From contig NZ_JAOEGB010000025.1 of the NCBI RefSeq assembly GCF_025420585.1, forward strand, positions 1-64,000: 64,000 nt of DNA. The letters run 5' to 3'. This stretch comes from Planotetraspora sp. A-T 1434 (GTDB lineage: Bacteria; Actinomycetota; Actinomycetes; Streptosporangiales; Streptosporangiaceae). The notes below the pieces were generated by a model, which was not told the origin of the DNA, made no database searches, and worked only from the letters and a program-made list of their open reading frames with translations. Position 1 is the stretch's first letter, and each line of letters begins with the position of its first letter. A program made the position numbers and the translations under genes. Positions 28,346-36,421 of this stretch are shown piece after piece.

Positions 28346-28712
28346 CGAGCTTCGCCATCAGGTGGTCGAGCTCGGCCGCCGGGTCGCCGGTAAGTCCGGC
28401 GTGGACCGGGCCGGTCTGCACGATCGTGCTCCTCGGCGCGGTGAGCCAGCGGAAGCGGCTGCCGAGTGACTCCTCGCTCAGGGGACCCGCCTCCTCGCCG
28501 CAGGCCATCTCGTAGGCCGCGAGCGCGTGCCGTACCCCGGGAAGATCGATCTGGCCGCCCAGTGCGAGCAGCCGCCCCTCGTCGAGCTCGACGCGGGCGC
28601 ACAGGTAGCCCCGAGGCTGGCAGTAGACGATGACCCCGGCGTTGACCAGCTCTCCGCGCTCCACGCTGGGCATGACACGGATGACGGCGTACTCGTACAC
28701 GTCCCGGCTCAT
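28326..28712 (-). CDS. DUF3037 family protein, partner of a HipA-like kinase
   Basis: A 128-residue protein begins MSRDVYEYAVIRVMPSVERG, then ELVNAGVIVYCQPRGYLCAR, the characteristic opening of DUF3037. It has no known activity. Its ATG overlaps the TGA of the HipA-like gene (ATGA), so the two are translationally coupled and probably made in matched amounts. This pair recurs in bacteria as far as I recall, but its role has not been worked out. Confidence 0.85.
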   Translation of the reverse strand: MSRDVYEYAVIRVMPSVERGELVNAGVIVYCQPRGYLCARVELDEGRLLALGGQIDLPGVRHALAAYEMACGEEAGPLSEESLGSRFRWLTAPRSTIVQTGPVHAGLTGDPAAELDHLMAKLVRTVRT

Positions 28713-29542
28713 CGGCCCTCACCTCGGGTGGCGCGCCAGAAGCCGCCGATGGTGCTCCGCTCACGGCGCGGCACGGGTCTCGCGCCCCGGAACGCGGCCG
28801 GGTCGGGAAGCCACTCCCTCGGCCCTCGCGCGCGGGTGAGGAGGTGCTCGACATAGGCCTGCCGTACGGCATCGGCGCTGTCGAAGCCGGGCTCGCCGTC
28901 GAGCCACTCGTCGGGGACCAGGGCGGTGACCGTGTCGAGCAGATCGCGCGTGATCCGCTCACCGAGGTCGGCGTCGGCCTCGGCCAGCTTCGTCGCGAAA
29001 GGCGCGAGCACGTGGTCGTCCGCGTCGTAGCGGCGCCGCGGATCGGCGGTGGGCCAGTTGTGGTGGAACCACAGGGCCGCGCCGTGGTCGATCAGCCACA
29101 CGCCGCCGTGCCAGACGAGGAGGTTGGGGTTGCGCCAGCTCCGGTCGACGTTGTGGATCAACGCGTCGAACCAGAGCACCCGCGACGCGAAGCCGGCGTC
29201 CGGCTCCCACACCAGCGGGTCGAAGCCGAGCGCGCCGGGCAGGAAGTCGATCGCGAGGTTGTGGCCCGCGCTGGCGGTGAGCAGGTCCTGGATCTCCTCG
29301 TCCGGCTCCCGCGCGCCGATCTGTGGGTCGAGGTCGATCACCTTGAGCTCGGGGGTGGCGAAGCCGAGCCGCCGGGCCAGCTCGGCACAGATGATCTCGG
29401 CGACGAGCACGCGGCGGCCCTGTCCCGCGCCACGAAATTTCACGACATAGGTGCCGAGATCATCGGCTTCGAGGACGCCGGGAAGCGACCCGCCCTCCCG
29501 GAGGGGCGTGACGTATCTCGTCGCCGTGATCTGTTCCAGCAC
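28709..29542 (-). CDS. HipA-like kinase family protein
   Basis: This 277-residue protein has a kinase-like fold related to HipA. A nucleotide-binding lysine lies in LGTYVVKFRGAGQG, a substrate-helix Glu in VAEIICAELARRLG, the catalytic loop is ALIHNVDRSWRNPNLLV (Asp-x4-Asn pattern), and the metal-binding Asp is in WLIDHGAALWF. It lacks the N-terminal HipA subdomain of toxins and has no HipB-type antitoxin gene beside it. It is coupled by ATGA to DUF3037 and lies 33 bp after an oxidoreductase gene. The phosphorylation target is unknown. Confidence 0.82.
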   Translation of the reverse strand: MLEQITATRYVTPLREGGSLPGVLEADDLGTYVVKFRGAGQGRRVLVAEIICAELARRLGFATPELKVIDLDPQIGAREPDEEIQDLLTASAGHNLAIDFLPGALGFDPLVWEPDAGFASRVLWFDALIHNVDRSWRNPNLLVWHGGVWLIDHGAALWFHHNWPTADPRRRYDADDHVLAPFATKLAEADADLGERITRDLLDTVTALVPDEWLDGEPGFDSADAVRQAYVEHLLTRARGPREWLPDPAAFRGARPVPRRERSTIGGFWRATRGEGR

Positions 29543-29575
29543 GACAGGAAGGCTACCGGCGTTCCCGCTGCGCGC

Positions 29576-30457
29576 TCACACCCGGGCGATGATCTCCTCG
29601 GCGAAGCGCTCCATGGTGGCGATCTTGAATTCCACGGAGTTGCCGTGCTTGGCGGTCTCCTCGAAGGTGGCGAGCCACCAGGGGGCGGCCATGGTGGCGG
29701 TGAGGCCCTTGTCCTCCAGCCTGCGGCACGTCGCCGGGTCCGGGATGAGCGCGACCGCCGCGATGATCTCCAGAGCGTCCTCCGGCCTGCCGTACTCCTT
29801 GAGGTAACGGCGGAGATCGGCGATCACCGCGTCGAGTTGCTCCTCGCTGTAGACGCGGTTGCCGATCCAGCCGTCGCCGATCCGCGCCGCCCGGCGCAGC
29901 GCGGCCTCGCTGTCGCCGCCGATGTAGAAGGGCACCGGCCGCGCCGGGGTGGGCGCGATCGACAGGGGGCCGAAGTCGAAGAACTCCCCGTGATGCTCGA
30001 CCGTGCCGCCCTTCCACAGCTCGCGGAGCACGGGGATCATCTCGTCCAGCCGTCTGCCCCGGGTGTGGAAGTCCTGGCCGGTCTGCAGGAACTCGTCCTT
30101 GCACCATCCGACCCCGACGCCGAAGGAGACCCGGTCGTGGGACAGCACGGCGGCCGTGGACACCTGCTTGGCGACGGTGAACAGGTCACGGGCCGGGGCG
30201 ATGTAGACATTGGGGGCGAAGCGCAGCCGCTCGGTGACGGCGGCCATGGCCCCGATGGTCACCCACACGTCCGGCCAGTGGGTCCCGGCGTCGTACGGCG
30301 GGGCGCCCGTCGGCGAGTAGGGATACCGCGACTCATAGTCGGCGAAGAAGATGTGGTCGGACAGGGTGAGGGTGTCGAAGCCGCAGCGATCGGACGCCTT
30401 GGCCAGCTCGATGAACTGGTCGGTCTCCGTGAAGGACGCGCCTAGCCAGAAACGCAT
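29576..30457 (-). CDS. LLM class F420/flavin-dependent oxidoreductase
   Basis: A 293-residue luciferase-like TIM barrel. It begins MRFWLGASFTETDQFIELAK and contains GFDTLTLSDHIFFADYESRY, the cofactor-side VSFGVGVGWCKDEF and the phosphate-site PVPFYIGGDSEAALRRAARI, as in F420-dependent members. It lies 36 bp downstream of a second LLM gene; the spacer is made of TCAGTTGGCTCAGCCGG repeats. The substrate is unknown; the operon context suggests oxidation of a lipid-like or xenobiotic compound. Confidence 0.85.
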   Translation of the reverse strand: MRFWLGASFTETDQFIELAKASDRCGFDTLTLSDHIFFADYESRYPYSPTGAPPYDAGTHWPDVWVTIGAMAAVTERLRFAPNVYIAPARDLFTVAKQVSTAAVLSHDRVSFGVGVGWCKDEFLQTGQDFHTRGRRLDEMIPVLRELWKGGTVEHHGEFFDFGPLSIAPTPARPVPFYIGGDSEAALRRAARIGDGWIGNRVYSEEQLDAVIADLRRYLKEYGRPEDALEIIAAVALIPDPATCRRLEDKGLTATMAAPWWLATFEETAKHGNSVEFKIATMERFAEEIIARV

Positions 30458-30493
30458 GCCCGCTCCTCAGTTGGCTCAGCCGGCTCAGTTGGC

Positions 30494-31744
30494 TCAGTCG
30501 GCGAATTCGGGGATGACCTTGGTGGCGAAAAGTTCGAGGTTGCGCTTGACCGTGTCGAGCGGCAGCACGCCCTGCTGGCCCTGCATGAACAGGCCGAACC
30601 ACTCCAGGTCGGGCATCCGGTCGAGCATCCGCTGGATGCCGCGCTTCACGTCGTCCGGACCGCCCAGAAGGGCCATCTCGACCTCGTTCATCCGGGCGAA
30701 GTCGCCCTTCTCGGGCGAGATGGGCCGGTGCCTGTCGTCCTCCTTCTTCCGCAGCACCTCCAGATATCCGAAGGGGCCGAAGAAGGCGGCGAAGTCCTTC
30801 TGCATGCTCGTGCCGTACGTCGCGATGGCCTCCTCCCGGGTGTCCGCCATGCCAACGATCTTCAGGATGCCGGTGTGCTCCCCGAGCTTGTAGTCCCGCC
30901 CGCACTTGGCGGACTCCTCCTGGTAGAGCCGGGCCTTCGCGGCGTGCTCGTCCGGGTTCGGGGTGAACATCCACGGCAGGATGTCCTCCTGCGCGGCCCG
31001 GATGACCGACCTGTCGGAGATCGTGAACGGCTGCCACAGCTCGGGATGGGGCTGCTGGTAGGGCTTGGGACAGACCGAGACGGCCTGGATCCTGCCGTCG
31101 TCCGAGACCTCGCCGGGCGCGCCGAACTTGCGAGTCCACTCCAGCGCGGGCCAGCCCTCGATCCCGTCGTACGGCGAGGGCACCTCGTAGTCGAGGACGT
31201 CGGACTTGTAGCGGAGCGTGTCCTGCGTCCAGGCCATCTTCATGATTTTCAGCACTTCGCCGAACACGTCGAAGTTGCGCGTGTCGGAGGCCGAGCCGTC
31301 GGAGCGGGCGGCCGCGGCCTTCCATCGCTGGCCGAGCACGTTCATCCAGCGGTTCTGGTAGCCCCGGGCCACGCCCAGGCGCAGCCGCCCCTTGCAGAAC
31401 TGGTCGAGGAGCGCCACGTCCTCGGCCGCCCGGATCGGGTCCCAGGCCGGTAGCACGATGCCGAGCGGGGCGAGCAGGATGCGCTCGGTCCTGGCGGCGA
31501 GGTCGGTGAGGAACATCAGCGGGTTGACCGAGAACTCGAAGCCCTCCGAGTGGAAGTGGTGCTCGGTCATCATGAGCGCGTCGAAGCCGATCTGGTCGGC
31601 GTGGACGGCGATCTCGCGGACCTCGTGGAGGAGGGCCTGGTAGGACTCGGTGTTCCGGCCGATGGGCCGTCTGGCGACCGCGTTCTCCTCGCTCCCGTAA
31701 CCGGAGCCCGGGATCTGCGGGTTCAGAAAGATCGAGAACTTCAC
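30494..31744 (-). CDS. LLM class flavin-dependent monooxygenase
   Basis: The 416-residue protein is of the longer, bacterial-luciferase-alpha-like type. It starts at the GTG at 31744, which overlaps the TGA of the upstream hydrolase (GTGA). Motifs include FDALMMTEHHFHSEGFEFSV, LDQFCKGRLRLGVARGYQNR and HPELWQPFTISDRSVIRAAQ. Such enzymes oxidise organic substrates with reduced FMN and O2. Tight coupling to the hydrolase shows they act in one pathway. Confidence 0.87.
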   Translation of the reverse strand: MKFSIFLNPQIPGSGYGSEENAVARRPIGRNTESYQALLHEVREIAVHADQIGFDALMMTEHHFHSEGFEFSVNPLMFLTDLAARTERILLAPLGIVLPAWDPIRAAEDVALLDQFCKGRLRLGVARGYQNRWMNVLGQRWKAAAARSDGSASDTRNFDVFGEVLKIMKMAWTQDTLRYKSDVLDYEVPSPYDGIEGWPALEWTRKFGAPGEVSDDGRIQAVSVCPKPYQQPHPELWQPFTISDRSVIRAAQEDILPWMFTPNPDEHAAKARLYQEESAKCGRDYKLGEHTGILKIVGMADTREEAIATYGTSMQKDFAAFFGPFGYLEVLRKKEDDRHRPISPEKGDFARMNEVEMALLGGPDDVKRGIQRMLDRMPDLEWFGLFMQGQQGVLPLDTVKRNLELFATKVIPEFAD

Positions 31745-32538
31745 CGCGTGACCTCTTTCACCCATGTGTTGACGACGAGGAGGAACTCACCTGGCCGTTC
31801 CTCGTGCAGCCGGTGGCCGCTGCCTTCCCAGACGACCGTCTTCGAGCGGGGATCCTTGAAGACGGTCCGCTCCCAGGCCGCCTGGGCCGGGTCGAACCAG
31901 AACGAGAGCACCGGGCACTCGCGCCGCACCAGGTACTCCTCGGAGGCGGGCCGTACGCCGATCGACCGCGGCTCGCCGAACATCGCGGCGAAGGACTCGG
32001 TCAGCACGTGCGCGGGCATCGCGAGGAGCCGCCGCCGGTGCCACTCCTTCAGCCAGCCCGGCGACGCCGGAGTGAAGGTCCACTGATCCATCTGTACGGC
32101 TGTCGCGTTGGCGTCGCCCTCCCGGAGCGCGGCCACCATGGCGGGGAAGCCGTCCGCGACGGCCCCGGTGAAGCCGTAGCCGGGATCCACGGTGACCAGG
32201 GCCCGCACGAGCGAGGGATGCTCGACGGCGAGGTGCGAGACCACCTGGGCGCCCATCGAGTGTCCGATCGGGATCACGGTCTCGACGCCCAGCCGCCCGC
32301 AGAGCCGTACGAGATCGTCGGCCATGCGGCGCGGGGTGTTGCCTGATTCGGCCGCGGACGAGTAGCCGTGCCCGCGCAGGTCCACGGCGATGACCCGGTA
32401 CCTTTCACGCAGCGCCGGGATGTGGTGCGACCACTCGTGCGAGTCCGAGCCCCAGCCGTGCACGAGCAGCAGGACCGGGCGCGCGGAGCCGTCGTCGGTG
32501 TAGAACAGACGCGCGTCTCCGAGATCGGCGAACGGCAT
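31741..32538 (-). CDS. Alpha/beta-fold hydrolase
   Basis: A 265-residue protein starts at 32538 (MPFADLGDARLFYTDDGSAR) with GGAGG six bases upstream. It shows the oxyanion HGWGSDSHEW, DLRGHGYSS, nucleophile PIGHSMGAQVV, and the His near the end in GSGHRLHEERP. It could cleave an ester or a carbon-carbon bond, as in ring-cleavage (meta-pathway or HsaD-like) steps. It is first in a probable five-gene minus-strand operon (hydrolase, two LLM, HipA-like, DUF3037), and a palindromic operator lies 44 bp upstream. Confidence 0.88.
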   Translation of the reverse strand: MPFADLGDARLFYTDDGSARPVLLLVHGWGSDSHEWSHHIPALRERYRVIAVDLRGHGYSSAAESGNTPRRMADDLVRLCGRLGVETVIPIGHSMGAQVVSHLAVEHPSLVRALVTVDPGYGFTGAVADGFPAMVAALREGDANATAVQMDQWTFTPASPGWLKEWHRRRLLAMPAHVLTESFAAMFGEPRSIGVRPASEEYLVRRECPVLSFWFDPAQAAWERTVFKDPRSKTVVWEGSGHRLHEERPGEFLLVVNTWVKEVTR

Positions 32539-32581
32539 TCGGGGCCTCCCTCCGCCTGGCAAGCTACCTCAGGAGAGGGCA

Positions 32582-32599
32582 ACCGAGCAATCGCTTGGT
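32582..32599. promoter_or_regulatory. Candidate KstR2-like operator, site 5
   Basis: ACCGAGC-AATC-GCTTGGT, with the wider arms CAACC/GGTTG also paired. It lies 44 bp upstream of the hydrolase start. It is one of six sites built on AGC-N4-GCT. Confidence 0.55.
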
Positions 32600-32792
32600 T
32601 GAAGTCTGTTGAGTGGGCTCGATCCGGTCGCCGCCGGGCCGCGACCGCCCCGGCTCCAGCGCCGGCCGGTCCGGCGCCTCCAGCCGCGGCGTCCGCTCGC
32701 GCCGCCGGCCCCTGCAGCCCGGACCTTGGGATCGAAACATCGACGTCGTACCCAAAGGACCGGCGGGCGCCTCCCCTCCGCGCGCCCGCCGG

Positions 32793-34121
32793 TCAGGTTT
32801 CCCGGGTGGAGCTCGGCATCCACCACATGTGGCCGCCGGCGACCTCGTGGTAGACGTCGAGAAGGTCCATTCCGGTGATCTTGCTGCGCGACTCGGCGGC
32901 CGCCCAGGCGAACACGCCCCTGGCCATCGCGCCGGTCTCCTGCTGGACGCGCAGCGCGTAGACGCGGGCCCTGATCTCATGGACCTTGTGGTCGTCGGGC
33001 TCGGCCTGCGCGGCCAGCTCGGCGAGCTGGCAGGCGAGCCGCAGGTCGCCGTCCGCCGCGGCTGTGACGGCCCGCCCGGCGACCGAGGCCGCGCCCGCGG
33101 ACAGCTCCGCGACGGCCCTGGCGAAGACGGCGTCCGGCGCGGGCTTGAGATGGGCCGGGTTCCCGTCGTGCCAGCCGCCGTGCAGCCGCCAGATGTTGCG
33201 CACGATGAACTCGGGCTCGTCATAGAGCGGCTGAAGGTAGACCCGGCCGGCCAGCTCGGGCGGCGGCTCGACGGTGTGCAGGATCTCGTCCAGGCGGGCG
33301 CCCGCGTTCATCAGGTCGAGGGTCTGCTCCACCAGGCTGTCGAGGTAGTCGGCGGTGTCGACGAGCGCCTGCCGCACCCGGTCGGCCCCCACGATGGGCA
33401 GCCCGTGGCCGGGGAGCAGCACCTCCGCGTCGAGCGTGGCCATCGTGCGCAGCGCGACCGCCCACTCGTCGGGGTAGCGCTGCACCTTCTGCGGGTTCCC
33501 GGCGTTGGGGGTCACCCAGACGAACAGGTCGCCGGTCAGCAGCACGCCCCGCTCGGGCAGGAAGGCCCACGTGGCGTCGTCGGTCTCGCCGCGGGCGTGC
33601 CGCAACTGGAACGTGACGTCGCCCAGTGAGAGGTTCAGCCGGCTCTGGTACGTCATGTCCGGCAGCCGGTAGCTTGTGGGCCACACCATCCGGACGAAGC
33701 CGAACTGCCGCTGGTCGATCACGGTGTTGTATCCGGCCGTCCGGGCGTACCGGCCGAACCTCCGCGCGATCCCCTCGTGGGCGACGACGATCGGCCGGGG
33801 GCCGCTCTCCTCGTCGAACGCCTCCATGCCGGCCACGTGGTCCAGGTGGCCGTGGGAGAAGATCGCATACTTGACGGGCTGCTCCGACCACTTCCTGATC
33901 GCCCTATGCATGGCGGGGGCGTCCACGGCGTTGCCCGTGTCGAACAGGGCCAGGCCTTCCTCTCCGCGGACCGCGTAGACGTTGCCGAACGCCGGCCACA
34001 TCGCCACGCCGTTGGCGACCTCCTGGGCGCCACCCAGCCGCAGCTCCGCGAGGGGGACCTCGTTGGCGGGCACCGAACCACGCCACACTTTGTCGGCGTA
34101 TTCCAGGATCGGTGAGGTCAT
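32793..34121 (-). CDS. MBL-fold hydrolase of the alkyl/aryl-sulfatase type
   Basis: A 442-residue protein has a metallo-beta-lactamase domain (FDTGNAVDAP, zinc motif IFSHGHLDHVAGMEAF, LTGDLFVW, LLPGHGLPIVGADRV). From about residue 270 comes an alkyl-sulfatase dimerisation domain (YLQPLYDEPEFIVRNIWRLH, GGWHDGNPAHLKP) and a short C-terminal helix region. BDS1/SdsA-like enzymes cleave alkyl sulfates such as SDS, although some relatives act on other substrates. It has no signal peptide, unlike SdsA1. The promoter region contains the palindrome TAGGGAGGTCCCTA. Confidence 0.82.
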   Translation of the reverse strand: MTSPILEYADKVWRGSVPANEVPLAELRLGGAQEVANGVAMWPAFGNVYAVRGEEGLALFDTGNAVDAPAMHRAIRKWSEQPVKYAIFSHGHLDHVAGMEAFDEESGPRPIVVAHEGIARRFGRYARTAGYNTVIDQRQFGFVRMVWPTSYRLPDMTYQSRLNLSLGDVTFQLRHARGETDDATWAFLPERGVLLTGDLFVWVTPNAGNPQKVQRYPDEWAVALRTMATLDAEVLLPGHGLPIVGADRVRQALVDTADYLDSLVEQTLDLMNAGARLDEILHTVEPPPELAGRVYLQPLYDEPEFIVRNIWRLHGGWHDGNPAHLKPAPDAVFARAVAELSAGAASVAGRAVTAAADGDLRLACQLAELAAQAEPDDHKVHEIRARVYALRVQQETGAMARGVFAWAAAESRSKITGMDLLDVYHEVAGGHMWWMPSSTRET

Positions 34122-34159
34122 GTCCCAGAGCTTCGCCGTCCCCCGGTGCCCGCGCCCAG

Positions 34160-34173
34160 TAGGGAGGTCCCTA
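34160..34173. promoter_or_regulatory. Palindrome TAGGGA-GG-TCCCTA
   Basis: It is a perfect 6-bp inverted repeat with a 2-bp centre in the 57-bp gap between the PBP stop and the MBL start. It could be an operator for the MBL gene or a weak terminator stem of the PBP gene. Confidence 0.35.
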
Positions 34174-34178
34174 GAGCT

Positions 34179-36371
34179 CTACCGCCGGCCCTGCCGCGTG
34201 AATCCCGGGTCGGGGCTGACCCCGTCGTATCCGGAGTCGTATCCGGAGTCGTTACCGGAGGGCTGCTGGGGCGCGCACCCGCTGCCGCAGCCGCCGAAGC
34301 GGGCGCCGTCGATCGGATGGAACGGCGTCGCCTCGGTTCCCCTCAGGGCTTTCAGCATGGTGCTCTTCCAGATCCGGCCTGAGATGTCCGCCCCGAAGAC
34401 CACGCTGTAGTACCGGCCGCCGATGGTCACGCCGCTCAGCTTGTGGCTGGTGGCTCCGCGGGGGTCGCCGAGACTCACCGCGCCGGCGAGGTCCGGGGTG
34501 AACCCGGCGAACCACGCGGTGGAGTAGTCGTCGGTGGTGCCGGTCTTGCCCGCCGCGTCGCGGCCGATGCCTCCGACGGCGCTCATGGTGCCCTGGGGGC
34601 CGAAGACTCCCTTCAGGATGTCCGCGGCCGCGTCGGCGACCCCGGGGTCCAGGACCTGCCGGCACCGCGGCTCGTACGTGGTGGTCCTGCCGTCCCGGTC
34701 GGTGATCTCGGTGATGGCCTGGGGCGGGCAGTACGTGCCCCGCGCGGCGATTGCGGCATAGGCCGTGGCGACGGTCACGGGGTCCATCTCGTTGATGCCG
34801 AGCGTGAAGGTCTCGTACTCCTGGAGCGGCCGGCCGTCAGCGCGCTTGATGCCCAGGGACTTGGCCGTTTTGACCACGTCGCACAGGCCGACCTTCTGCT
34901 CCAGCTCCACGAAGAAGGTGTTGACCGACTGCCAGGTGCCCGTCGCCAGGGTCTTGAACCCGCCCGACCCCTCGTCGTTGGTGACGGTGTGGGCCGGGTC
35001 CCCGATGGGGTCGCCCTTGCAGTTCTTGAACGACGAATAGCCGGGGGCGGTGTAACCGGCGGGGGCGCTGAGGCCGTCGTCGATCCTCCATCCCTTTCCG
35101 AGGGCCGTGAGCAGCGTGAACACCTTGAAGGTCGAGCCGGCCTGGAAGCCCGTGCCGCCGCCGTGCGCGGCGTCGGCCACCAGGTTGTAGGAGACCTCCT
35201 TCCTGCGTTCGTCGGTGCCGTACTTCCGGCTGGCCGCCATCGCCTTGATCTCGCCCGTCCCGGGCTCGACCAGGGCTTCGGAGGCGACCGGGTTGTCGGT
35301 GGCGTAGACCCGGTCCCTGATGGCCTTGTCGGCCGCGGCCTGCGCTTTCGGTGCCAGCGTGGTCTTGATGGTCAGGCCGCCGCGCTTGAGGAAGACGTTG
35401 CGCTCCTCCGCCGTCTTCCCGAACGCGCTGAAGACCGGGTTGGTGAGGATGTCGGCGCGCACGTACATGCAGAAGTAGGGATAGGGGCTGGCCTCGCACC
35501 CGCCGGGCAGGGGGGTGCCCTTGTAGCCGAGCGGCTTGCTCTTGGCCTCCTCAGCCTGCAGCGGCGTGATCTTCTTGAGCTCCGCCATCCGGTCGAGCAC
35601 GGTGTTACGCCGTGTCACCAACCTTTGCCGGCTCTTCTTCCCCGCGGAGGGGTCGGTGTTGTTCGGCTGCTGTACGGCTCCCGCCAGGGTCGCCGCCTGG
35701 GCCAGGTTCAGGTGAGACGCCGACACCCCGAAGAACCGCTCGGCCGCGGCCTCCACCCCGTTGGCGCCCGCCCCGAAGTAGGCGATGTTCAGGTATTTCT
35801 CCAGGATCTCGTCCTTGGAGTATTTCCGCTCCAGGCCCATGGCGTACCGCAGCTCGCTGAGCTTGCGCCCGTAGCTGGGAGCGAGCGCCTCGTTCTGCTC
35901 CTGCTTGGTCGACGCCTTGTTGAGCATCACCTGCTTGACGTACTGCTGGGTGATGCTGGAGCCGCCCTGGCTCACCCCGCCGGAGATCAGGTTCTTGGCC
36001 ATGGCGCGGACCGTCCCCTCGATGTCGATCGGTCCGTGCTGGTAGAAGCGGTAGTCCTCGATCGAGATGATGGCGGTCTTCATCACGTCGGCCACCTGGG
36101 TGAGCGGGACGCTCGCCCGGTACTGGTCGTAGAACTGGGCGATCTGGTGGCCGTCCGCGTCGAGCACGACGGTCTTCTCGGGCAGCGGCGGTTCCTGGAG
36201 GTCCTCCGGTTTGATGTCCAGGTCGTTCGACGTGGTCACGATCCCGACGCCCACGCCGCCCACGGCCGGCAGCGTGATCCCCGCCACCAGAACGCCCGCG
36301 GCGACCCCGAGCGCCAGAAGCAGGGCGATGGCTTTACCGGCGCTTGTATGAAATATCCCCCGAACTGACAC
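34179..36371 (-). CDS. Class A penicillin-binding protein (transglycosylase/transpeptidase)
   Basis: A 730-residue bifunctional peptidoglycan synthase. A membrane anchor lies at about residues 12-40. The GT51 domain shows ISIEDYRFYQHGPIDIEGTV, GGSSITQQYVKQVML and MGLERKYSKDEILEKYLNIA. The transpeptidase has the active-site Ser in GSTFKVFTLL, the SVN motif in WQSVNTFFVEL, and KTGTTDDYSTAWFAGFTPDL. There is no PASTA domain. The C-terminal tail is Gly/Ser/Asp-rich with CGGCGSGCAP and a 12-bp repeat (DSGYDSGYD). The start is a GTG. Confidence 0.93.
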   Translation of the reverse strand: MSVRGIFHTSAGKAIALLLALGVAAGVLVAGITLPAVGGVGVGIVTTSNDLDIKPEDLQEPPLPEKTVVLDADGHQIAQFYDQYRASVPLTQVADVMKTAIISIEDYRFYQHGPIDIEGTVRAMAKNLISGGVSQGGSSITQQYVKQVMLNKASTKQEQNEALAPSYGRKLSELRYAMGLERKYSKDEILEKYLNIAYFGAGANGVEAAAERFFGVSASHLNLAQAATLAGAVQQPNNTDPSAGKKSRQRLVTRRNTVLDRMAELKKITPLQAEEAKSKPLGYKGTPLPGGCEASPYPYFCMYVRADILTNPVFSAFGKTAEERNVFLKRGGLTIKTTLAPKAQAAADKAIRDRVYATDNPVASEALVEPGTGEIKAMAASRKYGTDERRKEVSYNLVADAAHGGGTGFQAGSTFKVFTLLTALGKGWRIDDGLSAPAGYTAPGYSSFKNCKGDPIGDPAHTVTNDEGSGGFKTLATGTWQSVNTFFVELEQKVGLCDVVKTAKSLGIKRADGRPLQEYETFTLGINEMDPVTVATAYAAIAARGTYCPPQAITEITDRDGRTTTYEPRCRQVLDPGVADAAADILKGVFGPQGTMSAVGGIGRDAAGKTGTTDDYSTAWFAGFTPDLAGAVSLGDPRGATSHKLSGVTIGGRYYSVVFGADISGRIWKSTMLKALRGTEATPFHPIDGARFGGCGSGCAPQQPSGNDSGYDSGYDGVSPDPGFTRQGRR

Positions 36372-36421
36372 AATCCCAGGTTATTAGGCTTAAGTGACTG
36401 ATGTGACTCCAGTTATGCAGG

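Noticed and set aside
28709-29542. Classical hipBA toxin-antitoxin module
   Set aside because: There is no HTH antitoxin gene next to it and the HipA N-terminal subdomain is absent. The partner is DUF3037.
34443-36368. 641-codon open frame on the plus strand opposite the PBP
   Set aside because: It is a GC-rich shadow of a gene with clear catalytic motifs, and its product is Arg/Gly/Val-rich without domains. The same holds for long antisense frames at 20290-22074, 36527-38770 and 12326-13681.
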